From assembly GCF_030811455.1 (NCBI RefSeq), contig NZ_JAUSQU010000001.1:2852001-2916000 (forward strand): a DNA stretch of 64,000 nucleotides. Direction: 5' to 3'. The notes under the pieces were generated by a model. That model did no database searches. It worked only from the letters and a program-made list of their open reading frames with translations, and was not told the DNA's origin. Made by a program: the position numbers and the translations under genes. This DNA is from Streptosporangium lutulentum. Its GTDB lineage: Bacteria > Actinomycetota > Actinomycetes > Streptosporangiales > Streptosporangiaceae. This document shows positions 36,738-44,724 of this stretch, piece by piece; position 1 is the stretch's first letter, and each line of letters begins with the position of its first letter.

Positions 36738-37987
36738 ACAGACCGCCGCTGATCTGCGAAGACTGCGGGAGGGAAGGCCGCCGATATCGGCGCGGACTCT
36801 GCGGCCACTGCGCGCTGGCCGCCGACCTTCGAACTGCCCTCGACGACGGAACCGGCGGCATCCGGCCTGAGCTGATGCCCTTCTTCGAGGGCTTTCGCAC
36901 AATGAGCAACCCACGGGCAGGCGTGAACTGGATCAGCCACCCCCACGTCCACCGGATGCTGGCCGCGCTGGCCCACCCGGACACGCCGATCACTCATGAG
37001 ACGCTGAACGCGATGGCTCCGTGGCGATCGGTCGCCTACCTGCGCGACCTGCTGATGCTGCACAGCGTTCTGTCACCCTGCGACAGGCACCTGATGCTGT
37101 TCGAGCGCTGGCTCAGCGAGACACTCGCCGACGTCACCGAACCCGAGCACCGGCAGCCCGTCAGCCGGTTCGCTACTTGGCACGTGCTCCATCGGCTCCG
37201 GCGGTTCGCCGAACGCGGGCCGCTCACCGAGCAACAGACCCAGCAGGCCCGAGGCGAGGTCCGCCAAGCCATCGCATTCCTGAGCTGGCTCCATCAGCGA
37301 GAACGCGACCTCACGACCTGCCGACAGGCCGAGATCGACGCCTGGTATGCCGGCGCCTACACCGCCCGCCGCCTCACCCACGCCTTCCTGCGATGGGCGA
37401 TCCGCGACAGGCTCCTGCCCAAGCTCGTGCTCCCGCACCAGAACACCACCAACCCCGCACCCATCAGCCAGCAACACCGCCTGACCACCCTGCGCAGACT
37501 TCTCACCGACGAGGAGATCCCTCTGCTCACCCGCGTCGCGGCCACGATGGTATTGCTTTATGCCCAGCCCCTGACCCGGATCCTGCGGCTGACGATCGAC
37601 GACGTCCTCCACGACGATGACCAGGTCAGGCTCTGCTTCGGCGATCCTCCAACCCCCGTCCCGGAACCCTTCGCCGCGCTGCTGTTAAGGCACACCGGCC
37701 AGCGGCTCAACCTGACCACCGCCACCAACCAGAATTCCCGCTGGCTCTTCCCCGGCCGACGTGGTGGCCAGCCCATGACGACGGATGCGATCGAGAGCCG
37801 GCTACGCGATCACCAGATCGCCGCGCTCAACGGCCGGACTTCCGCACTTCGGCACCTCGTCCTCCAGGCGCCCGCCCCCGTGGTCGCACGGATGCTCGGC
37901 TACACCGACCAGCAGACCGCCCGACTCGCCGCCGACGCCGGCAGCCCCTGGAGCCGCTACGCACCAGGTGACGACCACGCCCAGTGA
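36734..37987 (+). CDS. Zinc-ribbon tyrosine-recombinase-like protein, intact
   Basis: 417 residues from an ATG overlapping the HTH stop. The N-terminus has CEDCGREGRRYRRGLCGHC, a zinc ribbon. The rest follows the recombinase fold (VRQAIAFLSWLHQRERDLTTCRQAEIDAWYAG as core-binding domain; TRVAATMVLLYAQPLTRILRLTIDDV with a probable catalytic Arg). At the C-terminus, RTSALRHLVLQAPAPVVARMLGYTDQQTARLAADAGSPWSRYA occupies the place of the HxxR...Tyr region, but a clear HxxR is missing. It may be a degenerate recombinase that works with the first recombinase. It corresponds to the split gene at 17033-14104. Confidence 0.82.
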   Translation: MNRPPLICEDCGREGRRYRRGLCGHCALAADLRTALDDGTGGIRPELMPFFEGFRTMSNPRAGVNWISHPHVHRMLAALAHPDTPITHETLNAMAPWRSVAYLRDLLMLHSVLSPCDRHLMLFERWLSETLADVTEPEHRQPVSRFATWHVLHRLRRFAERGPLTEQQTQQARGEVRQAIAFLSWLHQRERDLTTCRQAEIDAWYAGAYTARRLTHAFLRWAIRDRLLPKLVLPHQNTTNPAPISQQHRLTTLRRLLTDEEIPLLTRVAATMVLLYAQPLTRILRLTIDDVLHDDDQVRLCFGDPPTPVPEPFAALLLRHTGQRLNLTTATNQNSRWLFPGRRGGQPMTTDAIESRLRDHQIAALNGRTSALRHLVLQAPAPVVARMLGYTDQQTARLAADAGSPWSRYAPGDDHAQ

Positions 37988-38022
37988 CCTTCACGGGGTC
38001 CGCGAAAGGCGAAGATGATGTT

Positions 38023-38688
38023 ATGACAGCATCCTCCGGGCCACGCTCCTCCACTGAGATTCGCGACTACCTCGTTGGCCAGCTCAACATGGCACTTCGC
38101 CGTCCTGGGATGTTCGGTGGGGAAATAGCTCTACAGCTGCTCCTCGATCACCTGGTCTACACGGAGCGCCAAGACGAGGCGTGGGCCAAGGAGCAGCAGG
38201 CGATGGAGTCTCGGGGGGCCTTCACCTCAATCGGTGTGACCGGAGCGTTCAGAGCTTTGTTGGTGCCCGATGCTTATGAATACGGCGTGGCCTCGGTCTA
38301 TGCGGAATTCGTCCGTGCTCGCGGGTGGCTGGAAGCAGACAGAGTGCTGACGGCCGACGAGTACGAGTCCATGCGCCAGGAACTAAGCATCTGGGTTGCC
38401 CAAGACCGCGTGCTCAGCGAGGTGCTTGAGACCTTCGGTGCGCCTTCCGTGCTCTTCGGCGGCAGCAACCCCCTCTATGGGAAGACGCTCGGCTACCTGA
38501 CCGAGCAGGTAGAGGAACCGATGCTCTTCTTCCATCTCTGGAACGGAACCGCCCCCGATGCCGAGTCGACCTGGCCGCCGGTCTACAGCGAGCCCGTCCT
38601 CCTCGCGGTTCGCTGCGGGACGGGACCGTTCAGGGACACTTTCACCTTCACTCCGGAAGGGAAGAAGCGCCGCCCCGACGCTAGATGA
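38023..38688 (+). CDS. Hypothetical protein
   Basis: 221 residues from the ATG at 38023; the frame is open slightly upstream but the preceding residues look random. Soluble, acidic, with no signal or membrane segment. MTASSGPRSSTEIRDYLVGQLNMALRRPGMFGGEIALQLLLDHLVYTERQDEAWAKEQQ resembles the N-termini of uncharacterised proteins near bacterial immunity/toxin loci, but I cannot name a family. Codon use is ordinary for the window. It begins 35 bases after the recombinase element's last gene, so it may be cargo or the flanking chromosome. Confidence 0.65.
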   Translation: MTASSGPRSSTEIRDYLVGQLNMALRRPGMFGGEIALQLLLDHLVYTERQDEAWAKEQQAMESRGAFTSIGVTGAFRALLVPDAYEYGVASVYAEFVRARGWLEADRVLTADEYESMRQELSIWVAQDRVLSEVLETFGAPSVLFGGSNPLYGKTLGYLTEQVEEPMLFFHLWNGTAPDAESTWPPVYSEPVLLAVRCGTGPFRDTFTFTPEGKKRRPDAR

Positions 38689-38883
38689 CCGGCCAGCCCG
38701 CAACCGTCGTATCCTTCGTCGACGACTACGTTCGGTAACGATGGCAGGCAGCACGGCATCGAATACACGACAGCTGATTACGCGGGGTCGCCAGTGTGGC
38801 GCCCCAGGTGCATCAGCTCGAAGAGAACCGACTCTCGGCGGGTCTCAGCCCCCTTCCACGACCTCAATCGTATGATTCGAAGC

Positions 38884-38910
38884 ATTTTGATCACAGAGAG
38901 TGATCAAAAT
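38884..38910. promoter_or_regulatory. 27-bp inverted repeat
   Basis: ATTTTGATCAC and GTGATCAAAAT are perfect 11-base arms with a 5-base centre, 124 bases upstream of the truncated hydrolase at 39034 in otherwise gene-free DNA (38689-39033). It looks like an operator; AT-rich arms make a terminator less likely. Confidence 0.45.
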
Positions 38911-39033
38911 GGACGGGTGGCTGAGCTGATTCCGGCGTGGGCCGCATTAGGGGCGCAGCACACCAACCAGCCTGCCGGGATGCCCTAGCCGTTTAGGCGA
39001 TGATCTGCACAGAATTCGCACAAGGAGCGATCG

Positions 39034-39381
39034 ATGGCTGAGATCTACGATCATCGGGGAGATCCGGTCACGCACGGCCGGGCGCACGTCAACGGCATCC
39101 GCATGCACTACGTGACCGCCGGGCAAGGCGAACCGCTGCTTCTGCTGCACGGGACGCCGAAGAACCATTTCTACTGGTACAAGCTGATCCCGCTGCTGAC
39201 CGAGCATTTCACGGTCATCGCCCCCGATCTGCGCGGGTTCGGTCACAGCGACAAGCCTCCGGCCGAGGCCGGCTACGACAGCCTCACCAGCACCACCGAC
39301 CTGGCCGAACTCATGGGCCAGCTCGGGCATGCGAGCTTCCACGTCCACGGCGAGGATCGGGGAGCAGAATACGGCTACGTA
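39034..39381 (+). pseudogene. 5' fragment of an alpha/beta hydrolase (haloalkane dehalogenase-like)
   Basis: MAEIYDHRGDPVTHGRAHVNGIRMHYVTAGQGEPLLLLHGTPKNHFYWYKLIPLLTEHFTVIAPDLRGFGHSDKPPAEAGYDS is the N-terminal half of a dehalogenase/epoxide-hydrolase-type enzyme; HGEDRGAEYGYV contains the position of the catalytic Asp (GEDRG). Homology stops there and a 22-base sequence shared with 33463-33484 follows. AAGGAG precedes the ATG by about 10 bases. Confidence 0.85.
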
Positions 39382-39403
39382 TCTCAGCCGTGCGTGTTCT
39401 CGG

Positions 39404-39676
39404 AGAGCCGAGATCGGCAAGGTCGAGACGGCCGACGCCGACGTCCCGGTTGCCGGTCGACTCCGAGATCCGGGCGGCGATCTCCTTGCCCGCGTCGATG
39501 TCGCGCACGCCGAGCACGACGGCGGCTCCGGCGCCGGCCAGGACGCGAGCGGTCTTGATACCGACCCCCGAGGAGGCGCCGGTGACCAGGGCGCGGGTGC
39601 CGGACAGGTGCACGCCGACCAGGACCTCGGCCGAGGTCGAGGCGAATCCGAACGGTGTCTGCAAGATTTGAGTCAT
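39404..39676 (-). pseudogene. 5' fragment of a short-chain dehydrogenase
   Basis: Starts MTQILQTPFGFASTSAEVLVGVHLSGTRALVTGASSGVGIKTARVLAGAGAAVVLGVRD, the Rossmann nucleotide-binding motif (TGASSGVG), and ends after VGRLDLADLGS. The rest is missing. It faces the truncated hydrolase tail to tail across the 22-base junction sequence at 39382-39403. Confidence 0.85.
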
Positions 39677-39811
39677 GAGGTCGATGATGCGGCGGATCGT
39701 CACCGACGGTAAGCCCCCCGCTGACACTGGTACTGGCAGGGAAGTGATGGGGGCGTAGCTCGCCGACGCCGGTCGACAGGTAGCGGCTGTTCCACAGCGC
39801 GACGGACTGGA

Positions 39812-40381
39812 TCAGGCGAGCAACCGGTCGACCAACCCGTCGAGGTAGTCAGGGGTGAGCGGGCCCGCGCCGAACAGGACGCGCATGTAGATCGGCGCCA
39901 GGAGATGGTCCAGCACCTCCAGTACGTCAGGCGGGTCCTCCCCGCGGCCGCAGGCGCGGTCGAGCATGGCCTGCAACTGCCTGGTGCGGTCGGCCAGGAG
40001 CTCGTCGCGCGCCTGGAGGCCCTGCTGGCCCTCGCCTGACAGCGCGATGGTCAGCCGCACCAGCGCCAGGCCGTCGGGTCCGGTGACCTCACGGGCCACG
40101 TTGGCGGCGTGGGTCCGCAGGTCGCCGGCCAGGCTGCCGGTGTCAGGCATCGGCGACTGCGCGTTGAGCCGGGTCAGCAGCACGTCGCTGAGCAGGGCTT
40201 GGAGGTTGCCCCACCGGCGGTAGAGGCTGGTGTCGGCCACGCCCGCGCGGGCCGCGATGTCGCCGACTGTGAAGTTTCCGTAGCCGCGCTCCCTGACCAG
40301 CTCGGTAACGGCCTGGTGCACTGCCGCGCGGACCCGGGCGCTGCGCCCGCCGGGCCGCCTGGCCCGCCCCTGCTCATCCAT
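39812..40381 (-). CDS. TetR-family regulator of the adjacent MFS pump
   Basis: 189 residues. The HTH GRSARVRAAVHQAVTELVRERGYGNFTVGDIAARAGVADTSLYRRWGNLQALLSDVLL is typical of TetR, with a C-terminal domain of the kind seen in efflux-pump repressors. It is divergent from the MFS gene with 83 bases between, in which three copies of a TAACGCA motif form the probable operator for both genes. Confidence 0.92.
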   Translation of the reverse strand: MDEQGRARRPGGRSARVRAAVHQAVTELVRERGYGNFTVGDIAARAGVADTSLYRRWGNLQALLSDVLLTRLNAQSPMPDTGSLAGDLRTHAANVAREVTGPDGLALVRLTIALSGEGQQGLQARDELLADRTRQLQAMLDRACGRGEDPPDVLEVLDHLLAPIYMRVLFGAGPLTPDYLDGLVDRLLA

Positions 40382-40390
40382 ACCGCCACC

Positions 40391-40444
40391 TTAACGCAGT
40401 CGATACTTGCGTTAGATTCTATGACGGTCTATGTTAACGCAGTC
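40391..40444. promoter_or_regulatory. TetR operator region between tetR and the MFS gene
   Basis: TTAACGCAGTC occurs at 40391-40401 and 40434-40444, and TGCGTTA at 40408-40414 is inverted to the first, giving TAACGCA-9 bases-TGCGTTA. Its location in the divergent promoter region supports operator function. Confidence 0.7.
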
Positions 40445-40470
40445 ACTAACTGCTTTTAGGAGGGATGTGC

Positions 40471-41904
40471 GTGAAAGGGTTGCTCACTCTGACCTGTGCA
40501 GGTCAGTTCATGGTGCTGCTCGACAACACGATCGTCGGTGCGGCCCTGCCCGATATGCAGCAGCGGCTCCATATCGGGCTGACCGGCCTGCAGTGGATCG
40601 TCGACGCTTATGTGCTGCTGGTGGCCATGCTGCTGCTGTCGGGCGGCGTTTTCGCCGACCGGTTCGGCCGCAGGCGGGTGTTCCTGGCCGGGGTGGCGGT
40701 GTTCACGGCCGCGTCGGTGGTGTGTTCGCTCGCGCCCTCGATCGGTTGGCTGATCGCCGGGCGGGTGCTGCAGGGCGTTGGGGCCGCGGCGCTGAGCCCC
40801 GCCTCGCTGGCGCTGCTCGTCGCCGCGTATCCCGCCCCGGGGGAGCGCGTCAGAGCGATCGGGTTGTGGGCCGGGTTCAGCGGCATCGGCCTGGCCGCCG
40901 GACCGCTGGCGGGCGGGATCTTGGTGGAGGCTTTCGGCTGGCCCGCCATCTTCCTGGTCAACGTGCCCGTCGGGGCGGTCCTGCTACTGGCCGGGCTGCG
41001 CGTGCTGGGGGAGTCCCGCAACCCGAGCGCGCCGCCGATCGACGTCCCCGGCACGGTCCTGTCCGCCGCGGGCGTGGGCGCGGTGACCTACGGCCTGATC
41101 GAGGGCGGTTCCCGCGGCTGGACCTCGCCGGTGATCCTGGGCGGCTTCGCCGCCGGGCTGGTGCTCCTGGCCGTGTTCGTCGTGGTCGAGGGTCGTGTGT
41201 CGACGCCGATGCTGCCGCTGCGGCTGTTTCGTCAGCGGCTGTTCACGGCGTCCAACACGGCGATGGTCGTGGTCGGGTTCGCGCTGATGGGGTCGTCGTT
41301 CTTCTTCTCCCAGTTCTTCGTCTACGTCCAGGGCACTTCGATCCTGGTGGCCGGGCTGCGGACCCTGCCGGTCTCGCTGGCCATGGTGATCGTCAGCCCG
41401 TACGCGGGCCGGTTCGCGGCCAGGTACGGCTTCCGCGTCGTCGCCGGCGTCGGTCTGGCGCTGGCCGGGCTGGGGCTGCTGGCGCTGGGCTTCGTCCACG
41501 CCGATACCGGCTACGGGAACGTGTGGTGGCGGCTGGCGGTCGTCGGCATCGGGTTCGCGCTCACCATGTCGCCGCTGACCGGGGCCGCCATCCAGGCGGT
41601 CAGCCCGCGGGAGGGCGGCCTCGCCTCGGGCGTCAGCAGCACCACCCGGCAGATCGGCGCGGTGCTCGGTGTGGCGGTGCTCGGGGCGATCGTCCACACG
41701 CGGGAGTCCGGCGGCGCCTCCTTCGAGTCCGGCCTCAACAGCGCTTTCCTCGCGGCGGGTGCCGTGACGCTGGCCTGCGCCGTGTTCACCGGCCTGTGGC
41801 TGACCGCGGACCGGACACCGAGGGGCGTCCGGGCCGACCCCTCAGGAGGCCAAGCGGTCAGTGAGCCGCCGCTGACAGCTTCTCCCCGCCGGCCCACGTC
41901 TTGA
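40471..41904 (+). CDS. MFS drug transporter, DHA2 (EmrB/QacA) family
   Basis: About 477 residues with 14 predicted membrane segments. The GTG at 40471 is the likely start because AGGAGG (40458-40463) lies 7 bases before it and directly abuts the ATG at 40465. Family motifs: LDNTIVGAALPDMQQRL in helix 1 (motif D1), GGVFADRFGRRRVFLAG (motif A), GRVLQGVGAAALSPASLALL (motif B), and GLWAGFSGIGLAAGPLAGGILVEAFGWPAIFLVNVPVG (motif C, antiporter signature). A proton-driven multidrug exporter is likely; regulated by the divergent TetR protein. Confidence 0.93.
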   Translation: MKGLLTLTCAGQFMVLLDNTIVGAALPDMQQRLHIGLTGLQWIVDAYVLLVAMLLLSGGVFADRFGRRRVFLAGVAVFTAASVVCSLAPSIGWLIAGRVLQGVGAAALSPASLALLVAAYPAPGERVRAIGLWAGFSGIGLAAGPLAGGILVEAFGWPAIFLVNVPVGAVLLLAGLRVLGESRNPSAPPIDVPGTVLSAAGVGAVTYGLIEGGSRGWTSPVILGGFAAGLVLLAVFVVVEGRVSTPMLPLRLFRQRLFTASNTAMVVVGFALMGSSFFFSQFFVYVQGTSILVAGLRTLPVSLAMVIVSPYAGRFAARYGFRVVAGVGLALAGLGLLALGFVHADTGYGNVWWRLAVVGIGFALTMSPLTGAAIQAVSPREGGLASGVSSTTRQIGAVLGVAVLGAIVHTRESGGASFESGLNSAFLAAGAVTLACAVFTGLWLTADRTPRGVRADPSGGQAVSEPPLTASPRRPTS

Positions 41905-41990
41905 GCCGCTCGGCGTAGGAGGCCTGCTGTAGGCCTGCTGGGTGATCCGCAGCCCTTCGGTGCCGACGAACACCCGCAGCGGCGACCAAG
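41861..41990 (-). pseudogene. Unidentified 3' gene remnant with an 11-base tandem duplication
   Basis: The minus strand encodes LRVFVGTEGLRITQQAY and, in the next frame, AERLKTWAGGEKLSAAAH and a stop. The break coincides with a tandem AGGCCTGCTG duplication near 41927-41948. It overlaps the MFS 3' end antisense. No family recognised. Confidence 0.35.
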
Positions 41991-41997
41991 CCGCCAG

Positions 41998-42640
41998 TTA
42001 TGGGGCGAAGAAGACTTGGGACTCGAGGTCGAGTCGGGTGGTGGGGTTGGCGGCCGGCGGGGTCAGGTTGAGGATCCGGTTGCCGAACCGGCGGATGACG
42101 TGGGTGATGTGGGGAGAGATGGTGGCCAGGTCGTCGAGGTCGACGGGGTGGCCGTCGGCGGCGATGGCGTTGGCCGCGTCCGTGATGTCCTGAGCGGTCG
42201 AGTAAATGACGCAGTTGGCCAGCAGCTCGTTGAACTTGATGATCTTCTCTTGGTAGTCGGGGTCGTTGTGGCCGATGAGCTTGCCGCGCATGTGCGCGGC
42301 AACCTGGGCCGGGCCGAGCAACGTACCGTAGGTGAACACCATCAGCACGTACCGGCCGAGCGCTTCCTTGACCTTCGGGTCGGAGCCCGAGGCCGGGCCG
42401 AGGTGCCGGGTCCAGCCTGTCTGGTAGGCGGTGCGGGTGAGAATGTCGAGCAGGTCCCGCTGTGGGAGCCGTTCGTGCACGGCCTCCTCCAGCTTGAGCG
42501 CCTCCTTGCTCCGCTCGGCGCCCTTGCGCCCCTTGAGCACAGGCGGTCCGCTCTCAAGGGTCAGATCGGTGGTGGGCCGGGTACCCGGCGTCGACCCCGG
42601 CCGCCGTGTCGGCCAGGAGCTGCCTGTAGTGGCGGGTCAA
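41998..42640 (-). pseudogene. Tn3-family transposase fragment with internal deletion
   Basis: Upstream part LTRHYRQLLADTAAGVDAGYP, then a frameshift near 42570, then PPVLKGRKGAERSKEALKLEEAVHERLPQRDLLDILTRTAYQTGWTRHLGPASGSDPKVKEALGRYVLMVFTYGTLLGPAQVAAHMRG. This joins in frame to KLIGHNDPDYQEKIIKFNELLANCVIYST... and a normal C-terminus. Relative to the transposase at 6133-10541 about 230 residues around the catalytic core are missing. Same branch as that transposase, but clearly diverged. Confidence 0.88.
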
Positions 42641-42644
42641 CCAA

Positions 42645-42935
42645 GGCCGTCGCTTACCTGCGGTCGGTCATCGGCGGCGCCGTCGACGACCCCCGGCCGA
42701 CCGAGCTGATCGGCGAACTCAGCCCGCACAGCGAACGGTTCCGGACCCTTTGGGCTCGCCAGGACGTGCGGAAGAAGACGAGCGGCGTCACTCGCCTGCT
42801 TCACCCGCAGATCGGCACCTCGATCTCCACTACGAGAAACCGGCACTGCCCGGCGCACCCGGGCAGATGCTCATCGCCTACCACGCCGAGCGCGGCTCCC
42901 CCTCCTACGAGAGGCTCCGGTTGCTCGCGCACCTG
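42645..42935 (+). pseudogene. C-terminal fragment of an MmyB-type Xre regulator
   Basis: VAYLRSVIGGAVDDPRPTELIGELSPHSERFRTLWARQDVRKKTSGVTRLLHPQIG, then after a frameshift LDLHYEKPALPGAPGQMLIAYHAERGSPSYERLRLLAHL: the typical end of a MmyB-like ligand domain. The HTH half is missing, cut by the Tn3 fragment. Confidence 0.8.
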
Positions 42936-43081
42936 ACCACACGACCGTCTTCCGGTCGGAGTCCCGCGACGGGCGCGCCGCGACAGCCGCCGTCGAGCAC
43001 TCCCCCGGAGCACCGGCCCTCGGGCGGGCCTCGCCGTCGCCCTCGGAAGCCGGCACCTCAAGCCGTTCAGTTCTATATTTC

Positions 43082-43120
43082 TTGACTAGTCATGAAATTG
43101 AGTAGATAGTCTGTTTCATG
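43082..43120 (+). promoter_or_regulatory. Promoter and operator of the PadR gene (leaderless)
   Basis: TTGACT (43082-43087) and GATAGT (43105-43110) are spaced 17 bases, which puts the transcription start at or next to the ATG at 43118. CATGAAA (43091-43097) and TTTCATG (43114-43120) form an inverted repeat across the promoter, suggesting PadR autoregulation. Confidence 0.55.
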
Positions 43121-43693
43121 GCATTGCGGCATGCGGTGCTGGCGGCGTTGCTCGACGGGGAGTACACCGGCTACCAGCTCGCCAAGATCTTCGACGTGGG
43201 CGTGTCCAACTTCTGGTACGCGTCACCACAGCAGCTCTACACCGAGCTGGCGAAGCTGGAGAAGAGCGGGATGATCTCCGGGAGGCAGGTCATCCAGCTC
43301 GACCGGCCGAACAAACGGGTCTTCACGGTCACCGAAGCGGGACTGGACGAGCTCACGGCCTTCGCCGCGGCGGCGTCCAAGCCGCTGTCCATCCGCGACG
43401 ATCTGGCGGTGAAGGTCCAGGCCATCGACCACCTCGACCCCGCCCCTGTGCTGGCCCAGCTCGACGAGCGGGCCGCCGAGGCCACCGCCAAGCTGGCGCT
43501 GTTCGATCAGGGCATGCGGCGGCTTAGAGGCGACCTCGACGAGGAGGAGTTCCTCCGCTCGTCCGAACGGGTCGGCCCGTACCTGACCTACCTGGCCGGA
43601 TGCCGCCTGGAGCGGGAAATGCGCGACTGGTGCCTGAGCACCGCCGCCCTGCTCCGCTCCCGCGCGGCGAGCCACCCGAAGGAGGGCCGATGA
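43118..43693 (+). CDS. PadR-family transcriptional regulator
   Basis: 191 residues. The winged-helix N-terminus (MALRHAVLAALLDGEYTGYQLAKIFDVGVSNFWYASPQQLYTELAKLEKSGMISGRQV) and the C-terminal dimerisation domain with long helices (Vir_C-like; RLEREMRDWCLSTAALL) are typical of PadR subfamily 1. Its stop overlaps the next start (ATGA), so regulator and SGNH hydrolase are translated from one message. Confidence 0.93.
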   Translation: MALRHAVLAALLDGEYTGYQLAKIFDVGVSNFWYASPQQLYTELAKLEKSGMISGRQVIQLDRPNKRVFTVTEAGLDELTAFAAAASKPLSIRDDLAVKVQAIDHLDPAPVLAQLDERAAEATAKLALFDQGMRRLRGDLDEEEFLRSSERVGPYLTYLAGCRLEREMRDWCLSTAALLRSRAASHPKEGR

Positions 43694-44520
43694 CGTACGG
43701 CGCAGCGCCCCAGGGGGCGGCCAGGACGTTCACCCGGTACGTCGCGCTCGGAGACAGTCAGACGGAGGGCCTCGGCGACGGTGACGACATCCGCGGCTAC
43801 CGCGGCTGGGCCGATCGTCTCGCCGAGCATCTCGCCGAGGCCGATCCGGACCTGCTCTACGCCAATCTCGCGGTACGGGGCCGCCTCGCCGCGCAGGTCC
43901 ACGCCGAACAGCTCGGGCCCGCACTGCGGCTCCGTCCCGACCTGGTCACGGTCATGGCAGGGATGAACGACCTCGTCAGGCCGGGCTTCGACGCCACCGA
44001 GATCGCCGGCTGTCTGGAGGAGATGTTCGCCGCGCTCACCGCGGCCGGCGCCCACGTGGTCACCGTGACCTACCCCGACATCGCGAAGATCGCGCCCCTG
44101 GCCCGGCGGTTGCTCCCCCGCGTGCTCGCCCTGAACGAGCGGATCCGCGAGGCCGCGGCCCGCCACGGCGTCACCGTGATCGACACCTTCTCGCTCGCCT
44201 TCGCCACCGACGCCAGGATGTGGAGCGTCGACCGCCTGCACGCCAGTCCCCTGGGCCACGCCCGGATGGCCGCGGCCTTCGCACATGCCCTCGAGCTCCC
44301 GGGCAGCGACGACACCTGGTCGGTCCCGCTCGTACCGGTCGCCCCACGCGGCCGCCTGCGAACTGTGGGGACGGAGTTTCGCTGGGTCGCCGGCTTCGCC
44401 GGTCCGTGGATCTACCGCCGCATGCGGGGCAGATCCACGGGCGACGGCCGCAGCGCCAAACGCCCCGACCTCGCGCCCGTGCTCTCTCGCGAGGGGCCCG
44501 TGCTCTCTCGCGAGGAGTGA
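43690..44520 (+). CDS. SGNH/GDSL hydrolase
   Basis: 276 residues, no signal peptide. Block I YVALGDSQTEGLGDG with the Ser nucleophile (about residue 22), NLAVRG as block II, VMAGMNDL as block III and the C-terminal DRLHASPLGHARMAAAF with the Asp/His pair. An esterase or lipase of unknown substrate. Translationally coupled to padR. The last codons contain a 21-base tandem repeat (44475-44516) that doubles LAPVLSREGPVLSREE. 44521-44724 holds no gene. Confidence 0.92.
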   Translation: MTYGAAPQGAARTFTRYVALGDSQTEGLGDGDDIRGYRGWADRLAEHLAEADPDLLYANLAVRGRLAAQVHAEQLGPALRLRPDLVTVMAGMNDLVRPGFDATEIAGCLEEMFAALTAAGAHVVTVTYPDIAKIAPLARRLLPRVLALNERIREAAARHGVTVIDTFSLAFATDARMWSVDRLHASPLGHARMAAAFAHALELPGSDDTWSVPLVPVAPRGRLRTVGTEFRWVAGFAGPWIYRRMRGRSTGDGRSAKRPDLAPVLSREGPVLSREE

Positions 44521-44724
44521 GCAGCGGCGACGCGGGGCGTTCGAGGAGAGCCGGGCGATGGCGGCCCACCGGCGATCCGGGTGCGACCGGCGACGCCCGG
44601 CCCGGCGGGCGACGAGCGGCGCCACGGCTGCAGCGCCTGCCACAACCGCCGCCTCTCGCTCTCGCCCCGCTCCCGCGCCACCAGCCTGGCCAGCCGCGAG
44701 GCCCCCGGCCTCCGGAATCCCCGA

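Larger units (their letters stand above)
33987..37987. mobile_element. Recombinase-HTH-recombinase element, copy B
   Basis: The same gene order as 18453-14104, on the plus strand: broken tyrosine recombinase, HTH gene (36411-36737), zinc-ribbon recombinase-like gene (36734-37987), with the same 4-base overlaps. The protein sequences differ considerably from copy A, so these are relatives, not recent duplicates. The outer ends were not identified. Confidence 0.6.

Noticed and set aside
33463-39403. Simple inversion between the two 22-base copies
   Set aside because: Reversing the segment on paper does not rejoin the truncated hydrolase or dehydrogenase with their missing halves.
44475-44516. 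21-base tandem repeat as a regulatory site
   Set aside because: It is inside the SGNH hydrolase frame, is a multiple of three and only duplicates seven C-terminal residues.
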